Below, one piece after another: positions 20,413 through 29,038 of a stretch of DNA of 64,000 bases (position 1 is the first letter of the stretch; each line of letters starts with the position of its first letter). The notes under the pieces are model-generated. The model did not search any database and was not told the DNA's origin. It worked only from the letters and a program-made list of their open reading frames with translations. Made by a program: the position numbers and the translations under genes. Origin of the DNA: Neorhizobium sp. UBA3556 (GTDB lineage Bacteria; Pseudomonadota; Alphaproteobacteria; Rhizobiales; Rhizobiaceae); NCBI GenBank assembly GCA_002376235.1, contig DFNX01000004.1, positions 132,866 to 196,865 on the forward strand. The letters run 5' to 3'.

Positions 20413-21194
20413 GATTGATTGCCCGAAAGAACGGCCTGCATGGATACGATTTTGCCGATGACAATCAGTGCCGGTGCGGCAAAGTTCTGGCGCTGCACTT
20501 CCTCCTCGACCGTCGCAAGCGTTGCCGTCATCGAGCGCTCATCCGGCGTCGTTGCCGCCATCAGCACCGCAACCGGTGTGTCGGCGGACAGGCCGCCTTC
20601 CATCAGAAGCCTCGCGATCGTGCCGATCGTGCTGACCCCCATGTAAACGACGATGGGCTCGCCGGTTTTCGCCAGTGCCTTCCAGTCGAGATCACCCGGT
20701 GTTCCGGCGGCGTGTCCGGTTGCCAGCGTGATCGAACGGCTGATGCCGCGCATGGTGGCGGGAATATTGGCGGAAGCGAGTGCAGCCAGCGCCGAGGTCA
20801 TGCCAGGCAGCACGCGGAAAGGAATGTTTTCCTTCACCAGCGCTTCTGCTTCCTCCCCGCCTCGGCCGAAGATGAATGGGTCACCGCCCTTCAGCCGCAA
20901 TACACGCCCGCCGGCCTTGGCAAGTTCGATCAGTTTCGCGGTAATATCGTCCTGCGCCACGGAAGGTTTTCCGCCGCGCTTGCCGACGAAAACCAGCTCT
21001 TTCGTTCGTGCAAGAGCCAGGACTGCCTCGGAAACCAGCGCGTCATGCACAATCACATCCGCCTTCGCCAATGCATCGGCGACTTCCAGCGTCAGATAGC
21101 GTGGATGGCCCGGACCTGCGCCGGCCAGCCAGACATGGCCGGGCGCAAATTCCGGGGCTTCGACGATTTCTTCGAACAACTCATTCACGGACAT
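20409..21194 (-). CDS. cobA: Uroporphyrinogen-III C-methyltransferase (SUMT)
   Basis: 261 residues, tetrapyrrole methylase fold with the N-terminal SAM loop AGAGPGHPRYLTLEVADAL, then VGKRGGKPSVAQDDI and VLRLKGGDPFIFGRGGEEAEAL, all SUMT hallmarks. It methylates uroporphyrinogen III at C-2 and C-7 to precorrin-2, the branch point to cobalamin and siroheme. No CysG dehydrogenase domain is fused. The ATG at 21194 gives MSVNELFEEIV; an upstream TTG is less likely. It is divergent from cbiD, 47 bases away. Confidence 0.93.
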   Translation of the reverse strand: MSVNELFEEIVEAPEFAPGHVWLAGAGPGHPRYLTLEVADALAKADVIVHDALVSEAVLALARTKELVFVGKRGGKPSVAQDDITAKLIELAKAGGRVLRLKGGDPFIFGRGGEEAEALVKENIPFRVLPGMTSALAALASANIPATMRGISRSITLATGHAAGTPGDLDWKALAKTGEPIVVYMGVSTIGTIARLLMEGGLSADTPVAVLMAATTPDERSMTATLATVEEEVQRQNFAAPALIVIGKIVSMQAVLSGNQS

Positions 21195-21241
21195 ATGCAA
21201 ACCTTTTGCCGGCCGGTTACGACCGGGCTATAGAAACGGCC

Positions 21242-22363
21242 ATGGAACCGGCCATTGAAGAAGAAAGCAAGAACCTGCGTCGTGGCTGGACCACGGGAAC
21301 CTGCGCTGCTGCCGCAGCCAAGGCGGCCTGTCTTGCGTTGATGACGGGTGAATTTCCGGCCCTGGTCGAGGTAACGCTGCCTGGCGGACAACGTCCGGCC
21401 TTCGCTCTCGCCATGGAGGAAAAGGGAAACGGTTTTGCTAAGGCCGGCATCGTCAAGGATGCCGGCGACGATCCCGATGTCACCCACGGGGCTTTGATCA
21501 TGAGCACGGTGCGTCGCGGAGCCGTGGGTACCGGCATCACCTTCAAGGCTGGGTCGGGCGTCGGCACGGTGACACGACTCGGCCTGCCGCTGCCGCCAGG
21601 TGAGCCGTCTATCAACCCGGTTCCGCGAAAGATGATCGCTCAGGCCATTTCCGAGGTCTGCCATGGCGAAAGAGATTTCGAAGTCGAGATTTCCGTTGCC
21701 GATGGCGAGAAGATTGCCGAGCGCACCCTCAACGGGAGACTTGGAATCCTTGGCGGCATATCGATCCTCGGCACAACCGGCATCGTCATCCCGTTTTCCT
21801 GCGCTTCCTGGATCCATTCCATCTGGCGCGGTATCGATGTTGCGCGGGCGGCTGGGCTCGATCACATTTCCGGCGCCACCGGCAATGTGTCCGAGAAGGC
21901 GGCTCAAGCTCATCACGGTCTCTCCGAGATCGCGTTGATCGATATGGGCGATTTCGTTGGCGGCATGCTGAAATATGTCCGCAGTCATCCGGTGCCGAAG
22001 GTCACGATCGCCGGCGGCGTTGCCAAGATGACTAAGCTTTCTCAAGGCATGCTCGATGTGCATTCCAAGCGCGGACTTGCGGATCTCGAAGCCCTCGCCA
22101 AGGTTGCGGCAGAAGCCGGCGCGGATGCCGATCTGGTAACGCATATTGCTGTGGCCAACACGGTTTCCCATGCCTTCCAGATCGCCGGCGAAAGCGGTTT
22201 TCCGCTTGGTGACCGTATCGCAGCGCTTGCCTGGACAACGGCTGCCATGGCGCTTCGCACACCGGATATCGCCTTGGAAATTCTGGTCTTCGATCGGCAA
22301 GGGCAGCTTGTCGGCAAGACGCATTTCACGCCTTCCGATCATTCAGAACCTTTACCTTCCTGA
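21242..22363 (+). CDS. cbiD: CbiD, precorrin-5B C1-methyltransferase
   Basis: 373 residues. The N-terminal block LRRGWTTGTCAAAAAKAA and the glycine-rich GILGGISILGTTGIVIPFS are CbiD signatures. In the anaerobic pathway CbiD methylates C-1 of cobalt-precorrin-5B. Here it sits among aerobic-pathway genes, and no cobF, which does this job aerobically, is visible, so it probably replaces CobF; this is an inference. The ATG at 21242 fits the conserved N-terminus. It is on the strand opposite to its neighbours: divergent from cobA, and overlapping the end of cobM by 25 bases tail to tail. Confidence 0.9.
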   Translation: MEPAIEEESKNLRRGWTTGTCAAAAAKAACLALMTGEFPALVEVTLPGGQRPAFALAMEEKGNGFAKAGIVKDAGDDPDVTHGALIMSTVRRGAVGTGITFKAGSGVGTVTRLGLPLPPGEPSINPVPRKMIAQAISEVCHGERDFEVEISVADGEKIAERTLNGRLGILGGISILGTTGIVIPFSCASWIHSIWRGIDVARAAGLDHISGATGNVSEKAAQAHHGLSEIALIDMGDFVGGMLKYVRSHPVPKVTIAGGVAKMTKLSQGMLDVHSKRGLADLEALAKVAAEAGADADLVTHIAVANTVSHAFQIAGESGFPLGDRIAALAWTTAAMALRTPDIALEILVFDRQGQLVGKTHFTPSDHSEPLPS

Positions 22364-23136
22364 TCCTTGCTGAACTGATCCCAGCCCGGCCGGAAACGCC
22401 TTACATAGTCGGCATTGTATAGCTGGCTTTCAACGAAGTCAGAGGCTCCCAAGCCCTTGCCGATAAAGATGAGTGCTGTGCGTTCGACCGGCTCTTCCGC
22501 CAGCTTTGCCTCTATATCGGCAAGCTTGCCACGGATGATCCGTTCTTCCGGCCATGACGCACGAACTACGATCGCCACCGGGCAGTCCGCGCCATAAAGC
22601 GGGGTCAGTTCCTCGACGATTTTTCCCAGTGCATGAATGGCGAGATGGATCGCCAGCGTTGCGCCTGTTGCGCCGAATGCCTTCAGCGTTTCGCCTTCCG
22701 GCATTTTCGACGCACGGCCGGAAACGCGGGTCAGAACGAGGCTCTGGGCCACTTCCGGGATCGTCAGTTCGCGTTTCAACGCAGCCGCGGCCGCGGCGAA
22801 AGAGGGCACACCCGGCGTCAACGTATAATCGATCCCATGCTTTTCCAGCCGGCGGATCTGTTCGGCCACTGCGCTCCAGACGGAGAGATCGCCGGAATGC
22901 AGCCGCGCCACGTCTTTACCTTCCTTGTAGGCGGCAAGATATTCGGCCTCGATTTCGTCCAGAGAAAGCGAGCCGGTATCGACGATCCGCGCATCATTCG
23001 GGCACCAGTCGAGCAGTTCCTTCGGCATGATCGAACCGGCATAAAGGCAGACCGGTGAGCGGGCGAGAATATCGCGGCCACGTACGGTGATAAGGTCTGC
23101 AGCACCCGGTCCGGCGCCGATAAAATGGACGGTCAT
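22339..23136 (-). CDS. cobM: Precorrin-4 C11-methyltransferase
   Basis: 265 residues, tetrapyrrole methylase fold: SAM loop FIGAGPGAADLITVRG, then CLYAGSIMPKELL and RLHSGDLSVWSAVAEQ, motifs specific to CobM/CbiF. It adds the fifth peripheral methyl group at C-11 (precorrin-4 to precorrin-5). The start overlaps the cobE stop by 4 bases, so cobL, cobE and cobM form one coupled unit. Confidence 0.93.
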   Translation of the reverse strand: MTVHFIGAGPGAADLITVRGRDILARSPVCLYAGSIMPKELLDWCPNDARIVDTGSLSLDEIEAEYLAAYKEGKDVARLHSGDLSVWSAVAEQIRRLEKHGIDYTLTPGVPSFAAAAAALKRELTIPEVAQSLVLTRVSGRASKMPEGETLKAFGATGATLAIHLAIHALGKIVEELTPLYGADCPVAIVVRASWPEERIIRGKLADIEAKLAEEPVERTALIFIGKGLGASDFVESQLYNADYVRRFRPGWDQFSKDQEGKGSE

Positions 23137-23519
23137 GCGTTTTCTTTCATTTCGGCAAGAGCGCAGGTGGCGCCCTGCGAAATCAGGCGCGGCACGATGA
23201 TTTCGGATGTTTTTCCCGCCGCTGCCAGCGCGGCACCCTCCGAAAGACTGGAGGATAGTGTCTTGGCAAGGCTGTGGCGGGACACGGTTTTTGTCCGCGG
23301 TTCGGCTTCCATCAGGGCGTCATCTGCAATGATATGGAGCGGCAGATCCAGCATTTCGGCCAATTGCAGAATGCCCGGTTCTTCGCGCTTGATCTCGCCG
23401 GTGGCCAATGCCGTGATCGATTCACGTGAAATCCTGGCTTCCATGCAGGCTGCATCGAGCGCCGACAGAAGCTCATCGCGTGTGCTGCCCTTGCGGCAGC
23501 CGAGACCGGCAATGATCAT
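23133..23519 (-). CDS. cobE: CobE (CbiG C-terminal-like cobalamin biosynthesis protein)
   Basis: 128 residues starting MIIAGLGCRKGSTRDELLSA, the conserved opening of the CobE/CbiG C-terminal domain family, with SRESITALATGEIKREEPGI following. CobE is needed for efficient aerobic synthesis in Pseudomonas denitrificans, but its exact role is unsettled; the related domain in CbiG follows a lactone-opening domain not seen here. The ATG at 23519 overlaps the cobL stop. Confidence 0.88.
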   Translation of the reverse strand: MIIAGLGCRKGSTRDELLSALDAACMEARISRESITALATGEIKREEPGILQLAEMLDLPLHIIADDALMEAEPRTKTVSRHSLAKTLSSSLSEGAALAAAGKTSEIIVPRLISQGATCALAEMKENA

Positions 23520-24766
23520 GGTTCCATTCCCTTCGTCCAGCTCCATTGGGTCACCGGCATGGCCGGTTTCCAGCCTTGCATCGTTCCAACCGGTGCTGCA
23601 CGCGATACTTCCATGCGGATGAGACTACCGCCGAGTTTCGCCTGCGCTGCCAACAGGACGGCTTCCATTTCCAGCGTCACGGCATTGGCAACCAGCCTAC
23701 CGCCGGGTTTCAACGCCGCCACTGCCGCATCGAAAACGCCCGGCTCGCTGCCGCCGCCGCCGATGAAGATCGCATCGGGCTGCGGCAGGCCGCTGAGTGC
23801 CGCTGGCGCCTCACCTTCGATTACGACCAATCCCGGCACGCCGAAGTTTGCGGCATTGCGCCTGATCCGCGCCGCTCGCTCTGGATGTGCCTCGATGGCG
23901 ATCGCCTTCATGGATGGATCTGCCAGCATCCATTCTATGCCGATCGAGCCTGAACCGGCGCCTATATCCCAGAGCAACTCACCTCGCCGCGGGCTGAGCG
24001 TCGAGAGCGTCAGCGCCCGGATTTCCCGTTTGGTGATCTGCCCGTCATGTTCGAAAAGTGCATCATCCAGGCCGAAACCACGCGGCAGGATGCGCGCATC
24101 CGTTTCTGCGATCACCTCGAGTGCAACGACATTGAGGACATTGATATCCTGCAATGCAAATTCACCTGCTTTGCAGACGCGCATTTTTTCGGCTTCACCG
24201 CCCAGCGCTTCCAGCACGGTGATTTCTGATCGGCCAAATCCGGTTTCGCTCAGCAGGTCCGCCAGTTCTCGCGGGCCTTTTTCATCGGAGGTTAGCGCAA
24301 TGATCCGTCGGCCGGGATGGAGCAGAGGCCGGATCAGGTCTAGCGGCCGGCCGTGCAGCGAAACGGTCTCGATATCCTGCAGCGGCCAGCCGAGTCGTGA
24401 AGCTGCGAGCGAGAAAGCTGAAGGTGATGGATAGGTCGTGAACTCATCGGAACCGATATGGCGCGACAGGGTCACGCCAACGCCGTATAAGAAGGGATCG
24501 CCGGAGGCGAGCACGCAGACCTTGTGCCCCTTGATTGCCAGCACATCGCGCATCGCCGCATCGAACGGGGTTGGCCATGGCCGTGCCTCGCCTTTTATCA
24601 GCGCTGCCGCCAACTCCAGATGCCGTTTGCCGCCAAAGACCACAGAAGCTTCCGCAATTGCGGTCCGGGCACTCTCGCCCAGTCCTTTCACGCCATCCTC
24701 GCCGATCCCGACAATGGACAGCCAGCGGCTTTGGTTTAAAGCTTGTCTTACTGATTCAGGAGGCAA
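23516..24766 (-). CDS. cobL: Precorrin-6Y C5,15-methyltransferase (decarboxylating)
   Basis: 416 residues, a fusion of two methyltransferases (CbiE-like N-terminal half, WLSIVGIGEDGVKGLGESAR; CbiT-like C-terminal half from about residue 240, with LLWDIGAGSGSIGIEWML). It methylates C-5 and C-15 and decarboxylates the C-12 acetate side chain, giving precorrin-8X. The only plausible start is TTG 24766, with GGAG about nine bases upstream; no ATG or GTG precedes the conserved WLSIVG block. That start lies one base from the cobK start on the other strand. Confidence 0.9.
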   Translation of the reverse strand: MPPESVRQALNQSRWLSIVGIGEDGVKGLGESARTAIAEASVVFGGKRHLELAAALIKGEARPWPTPFDAAMRDVLAIKGHKVCVLASGDPFLYGVGVTLSRHIGSDEFTTYPSPSAFSLAASRLGWPLQDIETVSLHGRPLDLIRPLLHPGRRIIALTSDEKGPRELADLLSETGFGRSEITVLEALGGEAEKMRVCKAGEFALQDINVLNVVALEVIAETDARILPRGFGLDDALFEHDGQITKREIRALTLSTLSPRRGELLWDIGAGSGSIGIEWMLADPSMKAIAIEAHPERAARIRRNAANFGVPGLVVIEGEAPAALSGLPQPDAIFIGGGGSEPGVFDAAVAALKPGGRLVANAVTLEMEAVLLAAQAKLGGSLIRMEVSRAAPVGTMQGWKPAMPVTQWSWTKGMEP

Positions 24767-24767
24767 T

Positions 24768-25535
24768 TTGACCTACTCCATCCTCATCCTGGGAGGTACG
24801 GCGGAAGCCAAGGCGCTCGCCGCCCAGCTTTCGACGAGCCCCGATTATGATATCCTGCTGTCGCTTGCCGGTCGCACGAAAACTCCGGCCGAGCAGCCGG
24901 TGCCTGTGCGCGTCGGCGGTTTCGGTGGTGCCAAAGGACTGGCCGCATTCCTGCGCGAAACGAGCGTCGACCTGCTGATCGATGCGACCCATCCGTTTGC
25001 CGCGAATATTTCCCGCAATGCCGCCGAAGCGGCAGCGTTGTCGGGCAAGGATATCATGGCGCTTCGCCGGCCGGCGTGGTCGCGACAGAAAGGCGATCGC
25101 TGGCAGGAGGTCACCGATATTGCCGCCGCTGTCGCCGCGCTCGACATTGCTCCGCGTCGCGTGTTCCTGACGCTCGGTCGGCAAGAACTGCTGCCTTTCG
25201 AGGCAATGCCGCAGCATTCCTATCTGGTGCGCAGTGTCGATCCGGTCGAACCGCCGCTGAAGCTGCCGACCGTTTCCTATATCACCGCGCGTGGCCCGTT
25301 CTCCGAAGCGGACGAGATTCTGCTGCTTGAACAGCATGCGATCGACCTCATCGTCTCGAAGAACAGCGGTGGTGCGTCGAGCGTCGGCAAGATCAGCGCT
25401 GCCCGACGGCTCGGCATCGAGGTCATTCTGATAGAACGCCCCCGCCTGCCGGATCTGCCATCGGCCAGAAGCGTCGAAGAGCTTGCCGGCATGGTGCGTC
25501 ACTGGAAGCTCTCCCGCAGGAAGCGCGGCGAATAA
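24768..25535 (+). CDS. cobK: Precorrin-6A reductase
   Basis: 255 residues. The N-terminus YSILILGGTAEAKALAAQL is the NADPH-binding glycine-rich strand of CobK, followed by LLIDATHPFAANISRNAAEA and, near the end, DLIVSKNSGGASSVGKISAARRLG. It reduces the C18-C19 double bond of precorrin-6A. The start is TTG 24768, preceded by CAGGAGG; a longer in-frame reading back to 24438 is antisense to cobL and was rejected. It overlaps the 3' end of cobJ by 37 bases tail to tail. Confidence 0.92.
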   Translation: MTYSILILGGTAEAKALAAQLSTSPDYDILLSLAGRTKTPAEQPVPVRVGGFGGAKGLAAFLRETSVDLLIDATHPFAANISRNAAEAAALSGKDIMALRRPAWSRQKGDRWQEVTDIAAAVAALDIAPRRVFLTLGRQELLPFEAMPQHSYLVRSVDPVEPPLKLPTVSYITARGPFSEADEILLLEQHAIDLIVSKNSGGASSVGKISAARRLGIEVILIERPRLPDLPSARSVEELAGMVRHWKLSRRKRGE

Positions 25536-26263
25536 ACGATCGGTTTTTGGCCGGTCCGCTCGATCAGCCGTGTCTCGGCCGTGCCGACGATGACGCAGGT
25601 CGCCATATCGGCCATATCGCCTTCAGCGTCCTTGAGTGGCACGATACGGATCGCTTCGTCGGGGCGTCCCGCCGCGCGGCCGAAAATCACCGGCACGGAT
25701 CCGGGCAAGTGGGCACGCAGGATATCGAAAGCCTCACCCAACTGGTGCGGGCGCGTCTTGCTGATCGGATTGTAGAAGGCCATGACGAAACCGGCCGTCG
25801 CCGCAGCAATCAGCCGCTTCTCGATGATTGCCCATGGTTTCAGGTTATTCGACAACGAAATGGCGCAGAAATCATGCCCGAGTGGCGCACCGGCCTTGGC
25901 CGCAACCGCCAGCATGGCGGTCACGCCCGGCACGACGGATAGCTCGATGTCGCGCCATTCGGCCGGGCCGTCATCGATTGCTTCGCAAACCGCCGCTGCC
26001 ATGGCGAATACGCCGGGATCGCCGCCGGAGACGACGCAGACCTTGCCGCCGTTGGCTGCCATTTCCAGAGCCGCCTTGGCGCGTGCCAGTTCCTCGCGGT
26101 TATCGGAGGCGTGGCGGTGTTGGTCTGTTCTGAGGTTAAGTCGGTCGATATACGGGAAATAGCCGAAAAAGTCGGTGGATGCCGTAACTGCCGCCAAAGC
26201 CTCCGGCGTCATCTGATCGGGATTGCCGGGGCCAAGGCCGACAACGGTCAGAGACCCGGTCAT
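25499..26263 (-). CDS. cobJ: Precorrin-3B C17-methyltransferase
   Basis: 254 residues, tetrapyrrole methylase fold: VVGLGPGNPDQMTPEALAAV at the N-terminus, FGYFPYIDRLNL, and VCVVSGGDPGVFAMAAAV, all CobJ/CbiH hallmarks. It catalyses methylation at C-17 with ring contraction to precorrin-4. It is the last gene of the long minus-strand cob transcript; its start overlaps the cobI stop (ATGA), and its 3' end overlaps cobK. Confidence 0.93.
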   Translation of the reverse strand: MTGSLTVVGLGPGNPDQMTPEALAAVTASTDFFGYFPYIDRLNLRTDQHRHASDNREELARAKAALEMAANGGKVCVVSGGDPGVFAMAAAVCEAIDDGPAEWRDIELSVVPGVTAMLAVAAKAGAPLGHDFCAISLSNNLKPWAIIEKRLIAAATAGFVMAFYNPISKTRPHQLGEAFDILRAHLPGSVPVIFGRAAGRPDEAIRIVPLKDAEGDMADMATCVIVGTAETRLIERTGQKPIVYSPRFLRESFQ

Positions 26264-27027
26264 TTGTTTTCTCCCGTCTTGTCCCCTTGAGGCCTGTCGG
26301 TCCAGCCGGGAACGAGCACGATGGAGAAATAGGGTGCCGGGCTTTCGTCACGTGTTTCCAGCCGCTCCGCTGCACCATTCGCCATCGTTCCGCGCTCGAC
26401 ATAAAGCGCGCCCGAAAGCTTTCCGACGGATGCCAGTGCGCGCCGGATCTTCGGCAAGTTACGGCCAACCTTCATAATCACGGCGCCATCCGTAACTGCG
26501 AGCCTTTCCGCGAGCTTATCTTCCGACAGCGTACCTGGCAGCACGCTCAGAATATCGTCGCCCTGCACAAGCGGCAGGCCGGTCATTGACCAGCAGCCGG
26601 ACATGGCGGTCACGCCTGCAATCACGTCCGCCTGATAACGATCCTTCAGCCGCAAATGCAGGTGCATGTAGGAGCCGTAGAATAACGGATCGCCTTCGCT
26701 CAGCACGGCAACATTCTTGCCGGCGTCGAGATGGGCGGCGATCTCTTCGGCCGAACGATCGAAAAAATCGTTGATCGGGTTCTTGTAATCGGCCTCGTCC
26801 TTATGGGTCTCGATCGTCACCGGGTAGACGAGCGGCAGTTCCACCGTGCCGGGGCGGATATGCGTCTCGACAATGGCGCGGCCATTGCCGGTCGAGCCCT
26901 TCTTGCAGAAAAAGGCGACGACATCAGCCTCTCGCACAGCGCGCACAGCCTTCAGCGTCATCAGTTCCGGATCGCCCGGACCGGTGCCGACGCCGGTAAG
27001 TTTGCCCTTGATGATCGCCGCGTTCAC
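26260..27027 (-). CDS. cobI: Precorrin-2 C20-methyltransferase
   Basis: 255 residues with the SAM loop GVGTGPGDPELMTLKAVRAV, the block VAFFCKKGSTGNGRAIVE and VAVLSEGDPLFYGSYMHL, typical of CobI/CbiL. It methylates C-20 of precorrin-2 to precorrin-3A, the substrate of CobG encoded two genes upstream. Start overlaps the cobH stop by 4 bases. Confidence 0.93.
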   Translation of the reverse strand: MNAAIIKGKLTGVGTGPGDPELMTLKAVRAVREADVVAFFCKKGSTGNGRAIVETHIRPGTVELPLVYPVTIETHKDEADYKNPINDFFDRSAEEIAAHLDAGKNVAVLSEGDPLFYGSYMHLHLRLKDRYQADVIAGVTAMSGCWSMTGLPLVQGDDILSVLPGTLSEDKLAERLAVTDGAVIMKVGRNLPKIRRALASVGKLSGALYVERGTMANGAAERLETRDESPAPYFSIVLVPGWTDRPQGDKTGENK

Positions 27028-27653
27028 AGTCCGGCCCTCGCGAGCGCGTTGACGGCGGCCGCCGTCATCGCCGAGCCGCCCATGCGTCCGCGCACCACGG
27101 CATAGGGAATGTCGTGAACGGATTCCATCAGCGCTTCCTTGCTTTCCATCGCACCGACAAAGCCAACCGGCATTCCGATGATCGCGGCAGGGCGTGGTGC
27201 GCCGGCATCCAGCATTTCCAAAAGACGGAACAGTGCGGTCGGTGCATTACCTATTGCAACGACTGCCCCTTCCAACTCGTCCCAGAGGTCGAGAGCGGCG
27301 GCCGAACGGGTGTTGCCGATGGTTCTTGCCAGTTCCACGGTGCGGCTGTCGCGCAGGGTGCAGATCACCTGGTTTTCCGCCGGCAATCTCGCACGGGTCA
27401 CGCCATGCGCCACCATTTCGGCGTCGCAATAAATCGGTTTTCCGGCCTTCAGTGCAGCGCGTGCCGCCTCGACGAAATCATTCGAGAAGCGGAAATGTTC
27501 TGCCGCCTCGACCAGCCCGCAGGCATGGATCATGCGCACCGCGATATCGGCCTGTTCCTCCGTAAAGGCGGAAAGATCGGCTTCCGCGCGAATGATCGCG
27601 AATGACTTTTCATAGATCGCATCGCCGACGCGGATATAGTCGTAGTGGGTCAT
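27024..27653 (-). CDS. cobH: Precorrin-8X methylmutase
   Basis: 209 residues starting MTHYDYIRVGDAIYEKSFAI; the catalytic-His region RMIHACGLVEAAEHFRFS and the C-terminal GMPVGFVGAMESKEAL are conserved CobH/CbiC blocks. It moves the methyl group from C-11 to C-12, forming hydrogenobyrinic acid. The ATG at 27653 overlaps the cobG stop (ATGA); in-frame sequence upstream of it is cobG coding sequence in another frame. Confidence 0.93.
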   Translation of the reverse strand: MTHYDYIRVGDAIYEKSFAIIRAEADLSAFTEEQADIAVRMIHACGLVEAAEHFRFSNDFVEAARAALKAGKPIYCDAEMVAHGVTRARLPAENQVICTLRDSRTVELARTIGNTRSAAALDLWDELEGAVVAIGNAPTALFRLLEMLDAGAPRPAAIIGMPVGFVGAMESKEALMESVHDIPYAVVRGRMGGSAMTAAAVNALARAGL

Positions 27654-29038
27654 GGTCGTCCTGTAGCTGCCGCTGCGAGCCGATCGGAACCGATCCGAGC
27701 CAGGCAGGCGGCTGAGTTTTCGCTTGGTCTTCTTTCCGATCTGACAAGATCGGCTAGGTGGCGAAGCGTGGCGTTGGTATCGGCAAAGCTTACGAAAGCA
27801 AAGGGTTGATCCGAAGCTTTTCCCTGCGCAATCAGAGAAACCCGATCCGCAGTGCCGCAAAGCGCAAGTGCCGCCGGTTGCGGATGGGCGCAGCCTTTCG
27901 GGCAGCCGGTCACATGCAGCTTGAAAGATCCGTCGAGCAGATCGCCGCATTCGGCAGCAGCTTTTGCTGCAATCTCATGGGTTGCGATCGTCGCCGAATT
28001 GCAGGCCGGGCTGCCAGAGCAGGCAGCAATATGGCCGCGTGGGTCGATGGAGGAGGTAACGAAGCCGTTGTCTCCGGCGAAATCCCGTAACGATCGGCAG
28101 GCGTCTTCGCTGCCGAAGAAGAGCAGCGAATGGTCGAGCGCCGGCTTTATGGATTTTATTCCCAGGCGGGTGGCTTCATCGCAAACGGCGATAATGTCTT
28201 CTGCCTTCGCCTGACCGAAGGCCGGGCCGATGCCTATGGCGTGGAGGTGGTTTGAGAGCGCGAAAAGGTTGAAAGGGGAGGCTGCCTTTCTCGCCGTCAT
28301 GCTCGGGCTCGTCCCGAGCATATGCGACGGATCGATTGTCGCGACGCCGGCAGATCTTCGGGACAAGGCCAAGGATGACGATGGAGCGAGGTGCGTTGCC
28401 TCGTTCACCAACAAACCACCGGCCAGATCCCGTCCGCGGGCCTTGTTTCCCAGGCTTTTCAGCTGTTTCAGCAGGCCGATGACCGTGTCGACAACGAGTG
28501 TTTCACGTAAAACATTGAAAACAAATCCCGAATCTTCGGTGCCGCCGAGAACCAGTTTCCAGTCATGTTTTCCCATCGCGACAAGACGGATATCCGCCAG
28601 CAGATCCGAGTGTCGCAGAACCCCTCCACCATCGACGACGACAGCCATTTTCGGGGCCAGTCCGGTGATGTCGCGCGCGCCTTCACGAATGGCCTGTGCC
28701 AGCGGTCGCGGATCGGCGATTTCGCTTCCATCCATCCCCGCAAGCGGCGGAACCTCGACGGCAAGGCCCTCGCGCAGCGGCAGGTTCATACCCCGCACGT
28801 CTGCATCCAGATGTGGGGCGGATGTCTCGCTCAAGCCGCGGACCTGCAGATTGCCACGAGCCGAAATGTCGACCATGCCGTTACCATGGCTCAGTGCCAG
28901 CCGGCAGATATCCGCCAGTTGCGCTGGCGAGATCGCCTCGATCAGGGCGATCCGCGCCAAAAGCCCGTCGCCGGTCATCATCGGGGCTGACAAGGCTGGA
29001 CAGGCGCCGCGTTGAAGGCTGAGCGGGAGCGCCGTCAT
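27650..29038 (-). CDS. cobG: Precorrin-3B synthase (CobG), with an in-frame repeat insert
   Basis: 462 residues, nitrite/sulfite-reductase-like protein with a [4Fe-4S] cluster and mononuclear iron. The cluster cysteines lie in ACSGSPACNSA and HVTGCPKGCAHP. It uses O2 to hydroxylate C-20 and form the gamma-lactone of precorrin-3B, the oxygen-dependent step that marks the aerobic route. Residues about 219-248 (SSSLALSRRSAG through the HMLGTSPSMT block) are encoded by a palindromic repeat (28295-28382) and do not look like CobG sequence. The start overlaps the cobN stop. Confidence 0.9.
   Translation of the reverse strand: MTALPLSLQRGACPALSAPMMTGDGLLARIALIEAISPAQLADICRLALSHGNGMVDISARGNLQVRGLSETSAPHLDADVRGMNLPLREGLAVEVPPLAGMDGSEIADPRPLAQAIREGARDITGLAPKMAVVVDGGGVLRHSDLLADIRLVAMGKHDWKLVLGGTEDSGFVFNVLRETLVVDTVIGLLKQLKSLGNKARGRDLAGGLLVNEATHLAPSSSLALSRRSAGVATIDPSHMLGTSPSMTARKAASPFNLFALSNHLHAIGIGPAFGQAKAEDIIAVCDEATRLGIKSIKPALDHSLLFFGSEDACRSLRDFAGDNGFVTSSIDPRGHIAACSGSPACNSATIATHEIAAKAAAECGDLLDGSFKLHVTGCPKGCAHPQPAALALCGTADRVSLIAQGKASDQPFAFVSFADTNATLRHLADLVRSERRPSENSAACLARIGSDRLAAAATGRP
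28295..28382. repeat. Imperfect palindromic repeat inserted in frame within cobG
   Basis: An imperfect inverted repeat: CGTCATGCTCGGGCTCGTCC at 28295-28314, with the strand-inverted counterpart of CGTCATCCTTGGCCTTGTCC ending near 28382. Copies of this CATGCTCGGGCTTGTCCCGAGCATCTGC-like word family (seen here in two halves) are common between genes in alphaproteobacteria. About 88 bases long, open in the cobG frame, so it adds roughly 30 codons instead of breaking the gene. Confidence 0.75.

Noticed and set aside
24438..24767. Long N-terminal extension of cobK
   Set aside because: It is antisense to cobL and precedes the conserved start of CobK; the ribosome-binding site sits just before TTG 24768.
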